Assembly: GCA_937890595.1 (NCBI GenBank) | Contig: CALADM010000013.1 | Location: forward strand, 62,001 to 126,000 | Source: CAJMNU01 sp905214855 | GTDB lineage: Bacteria; Bacillota; Clostridia; Lachnospirales; Lachnospiraceae | Direction of reading: 5' to 3' | DNA: 64,000 bases | In this document: in pieces, positions 33,837 to 42,600 of the stretch | Position numbering within the stretch: position 1 is the stretch's first letter | How the letters are laid out: the number at the start of each line of letters is the position of its first letter | The notes under the pieces: generated by a model | Databases searched by the model: none | What the model saw: the letters and a program-made list of their open reading frames with translations, nothing else | Told to the model about the DNA's origin: nothing | Translations under genes and position numbers: made by a program

Positions 33837-35504
33837 TTAATAGAATAACCTGTTTACTGCACTGAAAATTCCACGGATAGAAGCTCTTGTGATATTGGAA
33901 CTGATACCAACACCATATGTTGTTCTTCCATCATTTTTATCCATCAGATGAATATAAGATGCTGCCTGCGCACCGGAACCTGCTGTCATAGCATGTTCAT
34001 TGTAGTCCATAACCTTAATCTCAATGCCAAGTACATCTTCCAAACCTCTCTGTACCGCATCAATAGGTCCATTTCCAACACCCTCAAATACTTTTTCCAT
34101 ACCATGATCTGTATATGTCACAGTAGCCACTGTTGCATAAGTTCCATCCTCACACTCACGGTCTGTAATCTGACATTTTCTAAAGTGAAGAGGTTCTTTT
34201 CTTTCCAGATATTCTGCTTTAAACTGTTCCATAATCTGTTCTGGAGCAACTTCTCCCTGTTTTTCAGCAATTTTTTGGATAATATCGGCAAACTCTTTGT
34301 GCATACCCTTTGGCAGCTTAAATCCATAGAAGGTATCCATAACAAAGGCTACACCACCCTTACCGGACTGGCTGTTAATACGGACAATCGGCTCATACTG
34401 TCTTCCCACATCTGACGGATCAATCGGAAGATATGGTACTTCCCAATATTCGCTCTTTCTCTCATGCATTGCCTGCATTCCTTTATTGATTGCATCCTGA
34501 TGAGAACCAGAAAAAGCAGTAAACACCAATTTACCAGCATATGGATGTCTTGGATGAATATCCATCTTACAGCATCTTTCATATATCTCAATAATCTCAT
34601 TGATATTTTCCAAATTCAGTTCTGGATTGATTCCTTGTGAGAACATATTATAAGCGACTGTCAAAATATCTACATTTCCTGTGCGCTCTCCATTTCCAAA
34701 TAATGTTCCCTCTACACGATCTGCTCCAGCCAAAAGAGCCTGTTCTGTTGCTGCAATTCCTGTTCCACGATCATTATGCGGATGAATACTTAAAATAATG
34801 CTGTCACGATCTTTAAAATGTTTATTCATCCATTCGATCTGATCTGCGTATACATTTGGAGTTGTCATCTCTACCGTTGCCGGAAGATTGATGATCATTT
34901 TATGGTCTGGAGTAGCTCCCCATGTCTCCTGAACTGCTGTGCATATCTCTAATGCATACTCTAACTCTGTTCCTGTAAAACTCTCTGGGGAATATTCCAA
35001 AATGATCTCTCCTGAGAAGTCCTTGACCATCTCTTTGACCATCTTAGTTCCCTCTACAGCAATCTCTTTGATCTCTTCTTTATTTTTGTGGAACACAACG
35101 TCTCTTTGAAGAACAGAAGTTGAGTTATAAATATGTACCACAGCCTTTTTTACTCCCTGAAGAGCTTCAAATGTTCTTTTGATCAAATGTTCACGACACT
35201 GAACCAATACCTGAACAACCACATCATCTGGAATCAGTCTGCGTTCTACCAGCTGTCTGAGAAAATCGTACTCAATCTGAGATGCTGCAGGAAATCCCAC
35301 TTCAATCTCCTTAAAGCCCAATTTTATAAGAAGTTTGAACATCTCAATCTTCTCTTCCACTACCATTGGTTCTACCAACGCCTGATTACCGTCTCTCAGA
35401 TCCACGCTGCACCATGTTGGCGCTTTCTGGATCTCCTTATTTGGCCACTCACGTTCTGGATAATCTACCACTGGTACTCTCTTATATCTTTTATAATTTA
35501 ACAT
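33837..35504 (-). CDS. leuA: 2-isopropylmalate synthase, long (LeuA2-type) form
   Basis: The 555-residue enzyme has a TIM-barrel catalytic domain with SVDLRDGNQALVEPM (metal and substrate-binding Arg-Asp), GFPAASQIEYDFLR, SIHPHNDRGTG with the metal His pair, and NGERTGNVDIL, then linker helices and a C-terminal LeuA dimer/regulatory domain (about 425-555). It condenses acetyl-CoA with 2-oxoisovalerate in the first step of leucine synthesis, and is normally feedback-inhibited by leucine through the C-terminal domain. The N terminus MLNYKRYKRVP..YPEREWPN is that of the actinobacterial/yeast-like type. GGGAGG precedes the ATG. A structured leader lies upstream. Confidence 0.93.
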   Translation of the reverse strand: MLNYKRYKRVPVVDYPEREWPNKEIQKAPTWCSVDLRDGNQALVEPMVVEEKIEMFKLLIKLGFKEIEVGFPAASQIEYDFLRQLVERRLIPDDVVVQVLVQCREHLIKRTFEALQGVKKAVVHIYNSTSVLQRDVVFHKNKEEIKEIAVEGTKMVKEMVKDFSGEIILEYSPESFTGTELEYALEICTAVQETWGATPDHKMIINLPATVEMTTPNVYADQIEWMNKHFKDRDSIILSIHPHNDRGTGIAATEQALLAGADRVEGTLFGNGERTGNVDILTVAYNMFSQGINPELNLENINEIIEIYERCCKMDIHPRHPYAGKLVFTAFSGSHQDAINKGMQAMHERKSEYWEVPYLPIDPSDVGRQYEPIVRINSQSGKGGVAFVMDTFYGFKLPKGMHKEFADIIQKIAEKQGEVAPEQIMEQFKAEYLERKEPLHFRKCQITDRECEDGTYATVATVTYTDHGMEKVFEGVGNGPIDAVQRGLEDVLGIEIKVMDYNEHAMTAGSGAQAASYIHLMDKNDGRTTYGVGISSNITRASIRGIFSAVNRLFY

Positions 35505-35533
35505 ATTTTTTTCCTCCCATTTCGTTTATGTAT

Positions 35534-35634
35534 CTGCCGTTTTTTGTCCTTTAGACCATCTGTATCATCTTGTAATGATCTTTCTTCAAATTTGTCTTTA
35601 TTTCATCTTCTTCGCCGCCAGCCAAGAACGGCAG
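35534..35634 (-). promoter_or_regulatory. Structured leader of leuA
   Basis: In the leuA 5' region CTGCCGTT (35634-35627) and AACGGCAG (35541-35534) are perfect 8-bp complements about 85 bases apart, the second ending some 13 bases before the GGGAGG ribosome site. Just upstream, GATCCA and TGGATC (35660-35635) form another hairpin with a 14-base loop. No T-box consensus was seen. A leucine-responsive control is plausible but not shown. Confidence 0.4.
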
Positions 35635-35718
35635 TCGATCCAATGCATGAAAGCGATGGATCATAAACAAAATCGGATTTACAAATCTAACCCCATCTTC
35701 ATCATTCCTTTGACTCAT
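35551..35718 (-). CDS. Possible 55-codon upstream ORF in the leuA leader
   Basis: An ATG at 35718 opens 55 codons ending TAA at 35551, starting MSQRNDEDGVRFVNPILFMI and ending KMIQMV. It lies only about 8 bases after the predicted transcript start, and no ribosome site is visible, so translation would be leaderless or the frame is chance. It is not rich in leucine (LLL runs absent), unlike classical leader peptides. No similarity recognised. Confidence 0.3.
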   Translation of the reverse strand: MSQRNDEDGVRFVNPILFMIHRFHALDRLPFLAGGEEDEIKTNLKKDHYKMIQMV

Positions 35719-35732
35719 AGATTTTGGAGTCT

Positions 35733-35761
35733 ATTTTACCACACCTTATTCTCAGCCGCAA
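35733..35761 (-). promoter_or_regulatory. Predicted promoter of leuA
   Basis: TTGCGG (35761-35756), a 17-base spacer and TAAAAT (35738-35733) fit a housekeeping sigma promoter. Transcription would start near 35726, about 220 bases before the leuA start codon, giving a long leader. Confidence 0.55.
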
Positions 35762-35832
35762 GAAATTTTTCCTACATTTCCCTTCTTTCTTTGAATTTTT
35801 CATACTATAAAATCAATTCTATCAAAAAATTT

Positions 35833-35885
35833 AGGCAATGAAGAAACAGACTACACCTTATATACCGCCTGTTTGTTCATTGCCT
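35833..35885 (-). terminator. Intrinsic terminator after the mscS-like gene
   Basis: AGGCAATGAA (35885-35876, minus strand) pairs with TTCATTGCCT (35842-35833), extended inside by AAACAG/CTGTTT, and is followed by ATTTTTT (35829-35823). It ends transcription from 35895 leftward. Confidence 0.85.
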
Positions 35886-35894
35886 CAAAAATAA

Positions 35895-36770
35895 CTATTC
35901 TTTTCCCTGAATATGGATATCCATCTGAGGATATGGAATAGAAATTCCTTGTGCATCAAATTCCAATTTAATTTCTTCCAGAATATTCCACTTTGTTGTC
36001 CAATAATAATCGATCGGTACCCAAATTCTTCCACCCAGCATCACTGCACTATCTGCCAAAGAATCTACCATAACCGTAATACCATCTTCTTTGATCAAAT
36101 GTTCCTGTCTTTCTAAAATTGTCTCCATGATCTGTTTTGCTTTCTTTAAATCAGAATCATACCCTATGGAAACTGTGATATCCACACGACGCTTTTCCAT
36201 TGCTGTGACATTTGTCAATGGAGAATTAGACAGTGTGCCATTCGGAAGAACAACAGTTTTATTATCTGGTGTGGAAAGTGTTGTGTACACCAATCCAATA
36301 TTCTGTACACTTCCTTCTCCATCTTTTGTAATAATATAATCTCCCACTTTAAATGGTTTCATAAGAAGGATCAGCACTCCACCTGCAAAGTTTGCAAGAC
36401 TTCCTTGAAGAGCAAGACCCAGAGCCAAACTGGCTGAGCCAAAGACAGCCAAAATGGATGTACTGTTAATCCCCATATAATCCGCAATAATCAACACTAA
36501 TATCATATAAAGCAGTGCTGTCACAACAGAGATCAGGAAATGTCCCAAGCCCGTTTCCACTCCAAAACGTTCAAATGAACGTCCTATCATTTTGATCAAT
36601 ATTTTGATCACTTTTCGTCCTATCAGCAGAATCAAAATGGCAATAAGAAGATGGATTCCAAGACTGATCAATCCTGGAACCGCATCACTTATTGCCTCCA
36701 TGATAACAGAGGGTTTTACTTCCTCCAATGATTCTGCTAAATCCAAGGTTTCTCCTGCATTTAGCATCAT
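35895..36770 (-). CDS. mscS: MscS-family small-conductance mechanosensitive channel
   Basis: The 291-residue protein has three N-terminal helices, with the pore-lining TM3 rich in Gly/Ala (SASLALGLALQGSLANFAGGVLILL), followed by the beta domain motif PFKVGDYI and the VVLPNGTLSNSPLTN segment. It should open on membrane stretch to release osmolytes. Length fits E. coli MscS (286). It stands 23 bases after the stop of glgB in the same direction, so the two may be co-transcribed, and has its own terminator. Confidence 0.92.
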   Translation of the reverse strand: MMLNAGETLDLAESLEEVKPSVIMEAISDAVPGLISLGIHLLIAILILLIGRKVIKILIKMIGRSFERFGVETGLGHFLISVVTALLYMILVLIIADYMGINSTSILAVFGSASLALGLALQGSLANFAGGVLILLMKPFKVGDYIITKDGEGSVQNIGLVYTTLSTPDNKTVVLPNGTLSNSPLTNVTAMEKRRVDITVSIGYDSDLKKAKQIMETILERQEHLIKEDGITVMVDSLADSAVMLGGRIWVPIDYYWTTKWNILEEIKLEFDAQGISIPYPQMDIHIQGKE

Positions 36771-36793
36771 AAATCGTTATTTCTCTCTTTCTT

Positions 36794-39382
36794 CTATTTC
36801 TTTTTTATTGTCTTTTTTGTTTCTTTCTTTTTTGTCTCAGTTTTTGGCAGCTCCTCTACCTTTACTTCATTTTGAGGCTGTGTCTTTGCTGGTTTTTCTT
36901 TGGTTTTTGAAAGTTTTTCCTGTTTTGCTTCAGTATGCTCTGCCTCTGCTGCCAACTGTGATCCCGAATCCAGCACTTCTACTGACTTTACTACTTCCTC
37001 TTTCTTCTCTTTTTCAGGCATTTTTTCTTCCTTCACAGTTGTCTTTTTTGCTGCTTTAGAAGTCTTGGTACTCTTCTTTGTATCCTTTGCTGCAGCTTTT
37101 TTTTCTTCTGCTGCCTTTTTTACTGTCTTCTTTTTAGGTACAGGAGTACATTCAAAAATCTGAACCGCCATAGGAGCAATGTTGATTGTAATGGAATCCT
37201 CTCTATCATCCCATTCAATTTCTTTAGATAACTTAGCACGGCTATTTACCATGCCACTGCCTCCAAACTTCACATCATCACTATTTAAGATTTCTTTATA
37301 TTTTCCTGCAAAAGGAACTCCCAAAGTGAATTTTTCATGAGGAACAGGAGCAAAATTACATACAAACAGCAATGTTTCTTCTGGCTTTTTCGTCTTTCGA
37401 ATAAAAATAGCAATATTCTCTTCATGATAACTACAGTTAATCCACTCAAAGCCATCTGGATTATAATCCATCGCATACATGGACGGATATTGTTTATATA
37501 AGGTATTTAATGCCTTCACATACTGACGCATCTGCTCATGAAGAGGATGCTCTAAAAGTTCCCATTCAACACTCTTATTTTCATTCCACTCATTCACCTG
37601 TGCAATATCCTGACCCATAAACAGCAATTTCTTTCCTGGATGCCCCATCATGAAACCATATGCTGCACGCAAATTTGCTGCCTTATCTTCCAAAGATGCA
37701 CCAGGCATTTTTCCGATCATAGAACCTTTTCCATGAACAACCTCATCATGTGAGAATACTAAGATAAAATTCTCGCTGTATGCATAGAACATACTGAATG
37801 TCATCTCACCATAATGGTGATTTCTAAAATATGGGTCACACTGCATATAGCCTGTAAAATCATTCATCCATCCCATATTCCACTTATAATCAAAGCCAAG
37901 TCCATCTTCCTTGACATCACCTGTGATCTTTGGCCATGCTGTAGATTCTTCTGCAATTAAGACTGCACCATTGCTTCTGCCTTTGAAAACAGAATTCAAA
38001 TGTTTCAAGAACTCCACTGCTTCCAGATTCTCATGACCGCCATATATATTCGCAACCCACTCTCCAGGATTCTTTCCATAATCCAGATAAAGCATAGAAG
38101 CTACTGCATCCATACGGATACCGTCTGCATGATATTTTTCAGCCCAGAACAATGCATTTGCGATCAAAAAGTTGCTGACTCCCGGACGACCATAATTATA
38201 GATCAATGTTCCCCAATGTGGATGAGAACCCTGTCTCGGATCACGATGTTCATATACACATGTTCCATCAAATTGTGCCATTCCCCATGCATCTCTTGGA
38301 AAATGAGCTGGTACCCAATCCAGAATAACACCAATTCCCTGACTATGCATATAATCCATAAAATACATAAAGTCATCCGGTGTTCCATAGCGGCTGGTAG
38401 GCGCATAATATCCAGTCACTTGATATCCCCAAGAAGCATCTAATGGATGTTCCATAATAGGCAGCAGCTCTATATGAGTATAGCCCATCTCTTTGATATA
38501 TTTAGCCAGTTCATGTGCCAGTTCACGATAGTTATAAAATTCAGAGCCAACGATTTCCCTGCCCTCTTCATCTTGTTGGATTTCTTTGTGCATCCAAGAT
38601 CCCAAATGAACCTCATAGATAGACATTGGCTGTTCTTTGTTCGTCTTCGCACTCTTAGCACGTTCTGCCATCCACTGTGCATCATTCCACTGATATTGGT
38701 CAATATCCCAGACAACAGATGCTGTATTTGGTCTCAATTCTGCATAATTTGCATATGGATCTGCTTTTAGAGTCGGATCGCCATTGCGATATTTTATCTC
38801 ATATTTATAAATCTCTCCTACATGCAGTCCAGGAATAAACAGTTCAAATATTCCTCTCTCTCCATCCCCAAGTCTTCTCATCTGGTGTCTTCTTCCATCC
38901 CAGAGATTAAAGTTTCCAACAACACTGACACGCATTGCACAAGGTGCCCATACTGCAAAATACACACCAGACACCCCACCTATTGTCATTGGGTGTGCTC
39001 CCATTTTCTCATAGATCTTGTAATGAATCCCAGCCTCAAATTTTTTAAGGTCATCCTCTGTGATTTGCGGATCATATGCATATGGATCATAAATTTCCTC
39101 AGATACACCATTATCATATGTTACAATTAACGTATAGGCAGACATTGTTTTTCTTGGAATCAAAACGGCAAAAAAACCTTCTTCATCTGCCATCTCCATT
39201 GGATAACACTTTCCTGAATGTAATTTCACTTCAATTTTCTCTGCAGTTGGTATAAATGCCTGCACAAGAAGTCCATGCTCTGTAAGATGTGCCCCCAACA
39301 GATCATGTGGATGACTTGCCTCTGAATAAATTAATTCTTCTATTCCAGCCCAATCCATCATCTCGTATAATTGTCTCTCCAT
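36794..39382 (-). CDS. glgB: 1,4-alpha-glucan branching enzyme with Lys/Glu-rich C-terminal tail
   Basis: The 862-residue enzyme has a first N-terminal beta module (about 1-110), a CBM48 (about 125-225, GVYFAVWAPCAMRVSVVG, FNLWDG), a GH13 barrel with DGIRMDAVASMLYLDYG (nucleophile Asp), LIAEESTAWP (acid/base Glu) and FSHDEVVHGK, then a C-terminal beta domain. It makes alpha-1,6 branches in glycogen. The last 113 residues (750-862, encoded at 36797-37135) form a low-complexity tail rich in Lys, Glu, Thr and Ala that is absent from typical branching enzymes of about 640-740 residues. No other glycogen genes are in the window. Confidence 0.93.
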   Translation of the reverse strand: MERQLYEMMDWAGIEELIYSEASHPHDLLGAHLTEHGLLVQAFIPTAEKIEVKLHSGKCYPMEMADEEGFFAVLIPRKTMSAYTLIVTYDNGVSEEIYDPYAYDPQITEDDLKKFEAGIHYKIYEKMGAHPMTIGGVSGVYFAVWAPCAMRVSVVGNFNLWDGRRHQMRRLGDGERGIFELFIPGLHVGEIYKYEIKYRNGDPTLKADPYANYAELRPNTASVVWDIDQYQWNDAQWMAERAKSAKTNKEQPMSIYEVHLGSWMHKEIQQDEEGREIVGSEFYNYRELAHELAKYIKEMGYTHIELLPIMEHPLDASWGYQVTGYYAPTSRYGTPDDFMYFMDYMHSQGIGVILDWVPAHFPRDAWGMAQFDGTCVYEHRDPRQGSHPHWGTLIYNYGRPGVSNFLIANALFWAEKYHADGIRMDAVASMLYLDYGKNPGEWVANIYGGHENLEAVEFLKHLNSVFKGRSNGAVLIAEESTAWPKITGDVKEDGLGFDYKWNMGWMNDFTGYMQCDPYFRNHHYGEMTFSMFYAYSENFILVFSHDEVVHGKGSMIGKMPGASLEDKAANLRAAYGFMMGHPGKKLLFMGQDIAQVNEWNENKSVEWELLEHPLHEQMRQYVKALNTLYKQYPSMYAMDYNPDGFEWINCSYHEENIAIFIRKTKKPEETLLFVCNFAPVPHEKFTLGVPFAGKYKEILNSDDVKFGGSGMVNSRAKLSKEIEWDDREDSITINIAPMAVQIFECTPVPKKKTVKKAAEEKKAAAKDTKKSTKTSKAAKKTTVKEEKMPEKEKKEEVVKSVEVLDSGSQLAAEAEHTEAKQEKLSKTKEKPAKTQPQNEVKVEELPKTETKKKETKKTIKKK

Positions 39383-39605
39383 TATACAACCCCCTTATCT
39401 TCCCTTCTTTGCACCATTCTTGCACCTCACGGCTGTATTTATTCTACCATTTTCGCTTATATATCGCAAGTTTTTCAGTGTTTTTTTTGACATTCGAAGG
39501 AAAGCATAAGATCAGCTGCTCTTCCATTTTTACTCCTATCTTCTTCTATCAGTGTCTTAATTTCTTACCTCTTTCTTAAATCTATTCTAATTTTCTTCCT
39601 TTCTA

Positions 39606-39634
39606 TTGACTTTTCACTAACCTTATTATTAAAT
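39606..39634 (+). promoter_or_regulatory. Predicted promoter of lepB
   Basis: TTGACT (39606-39611), a 17-base spacer and TTAAAT (39629-39634) lie 38 bases before the lepB start. The surrounding 290 bp between glgB and lepB is a divergent promoter region with nothing else recognised. Confidence 0.6.
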
Positions 39635-39672
39635 AAGAAAGGATAACACGCAAGGGAGGTTCCAATCATTTT

Positions 39673-40230
39673 ATGAAAAACAATCAGGAAAATACAGAGC
39701 CATTTGACTTAAAAGCAGAAATCTTTAGTTGGATCAAAATTATCATAACAGCGGCTTTCATTGCCTTATTTCTTAATTCTTGCATCATAGCAAACAGCAG
39801 AGTTCCAACCGGTTCTATGGAAAACACGATTCCTTCCGAAAGCCGTATTCTGGGATCCCGCCTGACCTACAAATTTTCCGAGCCTGAACGGGGAGATATT
39901 GCGATTTTTCGTTTTCCAGATGATGAATCTATTTACTATGTAAAACGGATCATTGGTCTTCCGGGAGAAACGATTGATATTAAGTCTGGAAAAATATACA
40001 TCAACAATTCTGAAACCCCATTAGATGAACCTTACCTAAAAGAAAAATGGACAGATGATAATGATGACTTTCATTTTGTTGTTCCACAGGATTGTTACCT
40101 GATGCTTGGAGACAATCGAAACGATTCCAGAGATGCACGTTTTTGGAAAAATCAGTATGTAGCAAAAGATAAATTAACTGCAAAAGTATATCTTGAATAT
40201 TATCCACAATTCAAATTTTTAGACAATTGA
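39673..40230 (+). CDS. lepB: Signal peptidase I
   Basis: The 185-residue protein has one N-terminal helix (IKIIITAAFIALFLNSCI), the catalytic Ser motif RVPTGSMENTIPS, the general-base Lys in YYVKRIIGLPGE, and the box E motif LGDNRNDSRDARFW. It cleaves signal peptides of exported proteins outside the membrane. GGGAGG lies 13 bases before the ATG, a long gap. It is followed at once by a strong hairpin. Confidence 0.95.
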   Translation: MKNNQENTEPFDLKAEIFSWIKIIITAAFIALFLNSCIIANSRVPTGSMENTIPSESRILGSRLTYKFSEPERGDIAIFRFPDDESIYYVKRIIGLPGETIDIKSGKIYINNSETPLDEPYLKEKWTDDNDDFHFVVPQDCYLMLGDNRNDSRDARFWKNQYVAKDKLTAKVYLEYYPQFKFLDN

Positions 40231-40260
40231 CACTTCCCCTGCCTACAGGCAGGGGATTTT
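40228..40260 (+). terminator. Terminator hairpin after lepB, IS605-end-like
   Basis: CCCCTGCC (40236-40243), TACA loop and GGCAGGGG (40248-40255) form a perfect 8-bp stem followed by ATTTTT. The context TTGACACTT ahead of the stem is the pattern of IS200/IS605 right ends in Firmicutes, so this terminator may derive from such an element. The 93-codon minus-strand gene ends inside the stem. Confidence 0.75.
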
Positions 40261-40524
40261 TGGAATATTCTGTATTAACTCATTGTAAAACTTCTCCCAT
40301 ATTATCAACAATTCCTCTCTAGGATTTTTATAAAACAAAGCAGTCATCCCCACAAAGGCAAAAACAAAAAATACGGTAGTCATACATATCCTAAAACATT
40401 CTAAAGCGACCTTCCACATCTGTAAAAACAGCATATAATGTTTCCAATCTCTCTTTTCTTTTTTTCGTTTTTTCTTCCATTTCTTTTCCAGTATAAACTG
40501 ATATTTCATCTGATCTTTTCTCAT
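40243..40524 (-). CDS. Small basic membrane protein, unknown function
   Basis: The 93-residue product is very basic over its first 27 residues (KKWKKKRKKEKR), has one hydrophobic helix at about 48-66 (MTTVFFVFAFVGMTALFY) and a short tail. It starts 2 bases after the stop of the ATPase-like gene and is in the same direction, so it could be third in that operon. The stop codon lies inside the hairpin after lepB, which means that the last residues may not be original. There is no clear ribosome site, and the gene may be a remnant. Confidence 0.45.
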   Translation of the reverse strand: MRKDQMKYQFILEKKWKKKRKKEKRDWKHYMLFLQMWKVALECFRICMTTVFFVFAFVGMTALFYKNPREELLIIWEKFYNELIQNIPKIPCL

Positions 40525-40526
40525 TT

Positions 40527-41168
40527 TTAAAAAAAATGTTGTTTGATACTTTTACTAGGGATATCTTTCTTTCCCCATAAAAAAGACTGATAAACCGCTG
40601 CACAGGACAATGTATATGTAAATGGATCTGGAGCAAAATCAGTAAAATAAGTTTTTTTAGCCTTTTCCCCCATCATTCTTTTAATCCACTTTCTGTCTTC
40701 TGAGGATACAAAATTAAACAAAAATCCATCACATTTTTCTCCAAAACGCTCTATCGCCAGTTCTGTATCCAAAATCTCATTTGCTTTGATCCCACATACT
40801 AAAAGTTTAATTTCCTGCTCTAAAAAGGACATCTCTTCAAAGAGAGGTTCTTTGATACACCCATAATCTTTCACCATAAAGACAGCACGCTCTTTTGAAA
40901 CTTTCTGAAAGCCCTCACGATCATAAAAAATCAACTTTTTATATTCCAAACAGCCATTTCTTCTTTTTATTCCTCGATACAGCTGACACATTCCGTTCAG
41001 ATAACCAGATGTGTTCATCTCCACATAACAAGTTTGATATCCGATATCTTGCAGGTACATTGCAATCTGTATTGCCTGTGTAGTTGTACCAATTCTAGGC
41101 ATCACACCTCCCACTGCAATTGTATTCGACACCTTCTCTTCTTCCCCTCCGATTTCCTCTAACAACAT
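40527..41168 (-). CDS. MinD/CpaE-like P-loop protein lacking the Walker A lysine
   Basis: The 213-residue product has a MinD/CpaE-like layout: an early beta strand and loop AVGGVMPRIGTTTQAIQIAM, a DIGYQTCYVEMN strand, VKDYGC and LLVCGIKANEILD. The P-loop position reads RIGTTTQ where active members have GKT, so the phosphate-binding Lys is missing and ATP hydrolysis is doubtful. It is probably a pseudo-ATPase or uses a partner. The ATG at 41168 has a weak ribosome site; GTG at 41132, 11 bases after GGAGGGG, is a credible alternative. It is second in the three-gene island. Confidence 0.6.
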   Translation of the reverse strand: MLLEEIGGEEEKVSNTIAVGGVMPRIGTTTQAIQIAMYLQDIGYQTCYVEMNTSGYLNGMCQLYRGIKRRNGCLEYKKLIFYDREGFQKVSKERAVFMVKDYGCIKEPLFEEMSFLEQEIKLLVCGIKANEILDTELAIERFGEKCDGFLFNFVSSEDRKWIKRMMGEKAKKTYFTDFAPDPFTYTLSCAAVYQSFLWGKKDIPSKSIKQHFF

Positions 41169-41172
41169 ATCT

Positions 41173-42273
41173 CTATTTATATTTTATTATATATGCCATC
41201 CATCCCAGACATGCAATGAAGAAAAAGAGTATAGCAGCTGCAAAAACTTCTTCTTTCTCCCAAAAAACCCCTCTTTCCTCCAGTGTCTTGACCATTTTCT
41301 CATCTTGTCTGTTTCCAATATCATGTTCTCTTCTCTCTTGCTTTTCATACCATGCTGTCAAACGTACCTTGGAATCCCCATCCCTCTTTGCCTTATATGC
41401 ATATTTCATCTCCCTCTGATACCCCCAACCATCTCCTGTCTTTTCCTTACCTTCATATAAGACCACATAATCCTTTACTAATCTATCCCCTGTAATGACT
41501 GCCTCTCTGCATTTTCCATACTGCATATCCAGCCACGTTCCTCCTCCCCAACGCATCCCTGTAATACGATGTGTTTCCAGATCCAAGCCCTGATTCTTCA
41601 ATAAAACTTCTTCCATTCCCTCCAAGCGTGGTTTGGTATCATCATGTACAATCTTATGCCCTTCCAGCATATAAAAAGGTGCTCCATAATCCCGAAATAC
41701 AATGGAAAACTCCAGATCATCTTTCCAATATGTTCTTTCTTCTCTAATCTCTGACAAAGACAAAATAATTGTCTGGCTTTCACTCTGGTTATCTTCTGAT
41801 GCAGCCTCTATCCATTTTGGTATCTCATCTTCTCCTTTCAGAGCATAAAAATATTCTTCCTTAAAAACAGAATGTGTCTCTTCCTCCATCTGTACAGGAT
41901 AGATTCTGCTCTCCTTCAAAGAATAAGATCTTCGTTCTTCTGCATCCCAATAAAAAGGCAGGGCATCTGCTAGCTGCTCTTTTTCTGAAACGATCTCAGA
42001 ATACTTTGTAATCCAAACTGTCTCTTCCTGAATCGGTGATTCCTGTACCTTGGATAACACATACCACTCTCCATTCTCCTGTAATTCACTGCAAAAAAAA
42101 TCTCTTCCTGTGTGTTTCTCCTTCTCTGTTACCACAACTTCTTTCTTTATCACTTCCTGTGCTGCCATTCCCTTTATCCATCCAGTATTATAGAAAACAG
42201 CAGATATCAATAAAACTTTTATCATTCTCTTTACACACAACAATATTGCTTTTTCTCTTTCCTTCCCCTCCAT
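41173..42273 (-). CDS. Exported, C-terminally anchored protein of unknown function
   Basis: The 366-residue product has an N-terminal hydrophobic signal-like segment (about 17-36), a large acidic, aromatic-rich extracytoplasmic region (about 40-320), and one C-terminal helix (about 338-362, VFAAAILFFFIACLGWMAYII) ending in IKYK. I do not recognise the family. A strong promoter lies upstream, and the ATPase-like gene follows after 4 bases, so the products probably act together at the membrane. The start could also be ATG at 42225, which would give a more usual signal peptide. Confidence 0.6.
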   Translation of the reverse strand: MEGKEREKAILLCVKRMIKVLLISAVFYNTGWIKGMAAQEVIKKEVVVTEKEKHTGRDFFCSELQENGEWYVLSKVQESPIQEETVWITKYSEIVSEKEQLADALPFYWDAEERRSYSLKESRIYPVQMEEETHSVFKEEYFYALKGEDEIPKWIEAASEDNQSESQTIILSLSEIREERTYWKDDLEFSIVFRDYGAPFYMLEGHKIVHDDTKPRLEGMEEVLLKNQGLDLETHRITGMRWGGGTWLDMQYGKCREAVITGDRLVKDYVVLYEGKEKTGDGWGYQREMKYAYKAKRDGDSKVRLTAWYEKQERREHDIGNRQDEKMVKTLEERGVFWEKEEVFAAAILFFFIACLGWMAYIIKYK

Positions 42274-42325
42274 TTCGTTGTCATTTTATTTCTTTATCGC
42301 CGTCATTTGTTTCTTTATACGTTAT

Positions 42326-42355
42326 ATTATAAGAGACTTTCGCTGTTTTTGTCAA
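42326..42355 (-). promoter_or_regulatory. Consensus promoter of the three-gene island
   Basis: TTGACA (42355-42350), an 18-base spacer and TATAAT (42331-42326) match both housekeeping sigma hexamers exactly. The start codon at 42273 is about 45 bases from the expected transcript start. Confidence 0.8.
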
Positions 42356-42501
42356 GTATTTTATCTTTATAAGAAACTTTTATGTTTCTGGAGTTCTTTC
42401 ATAGCCATTTATAGAGAAAATTATATTTTCCATGACCTTCCCAATCATTGTCACTCTCAGCCATTCTATAATTGAGGAATCCTTCTTTTCATCCTAAAGA
42501 T

Positions 42502-42580
42502 CAAAAAAATGAGCGCCATAAATCCCATTCCAAAATGATATATAAATTAAAATATATCAACTAACAGGATTTATAGCGCT
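42502..42580 (-). terminator. Long-stem terminator after glmM
   Basis: AGCGCTATAAATCC (42580-42567) pairs with GGATTTATGGCGCT (42525-42512) with one G.U-type or bulged position, around an AT-rich loop; ATTTTTTT follows (42510-42503). It ends the glmM transcript. Confidence 0.8.
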
Positions 42581-42600
42581 AATATGGATCTTTATATTTT

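Larger units (their letters stand above)
42274..42600. other. Gene-free stretch between the unknown island and glmM (327 bp)
   Basis: It contains the promoter of the island at 42326-42355, a small AGAAAC/GTTTCT hairpin near 42370-42388, and the glmM terminator at 42502-42580. No gene is seen. Confidence 0.7.

Noticed and set aside
35505..35760. T-box leader for leuA
   Set aside because: No AGGGUGGNACCGCG-type box or specifier stem was found; other structure is present.
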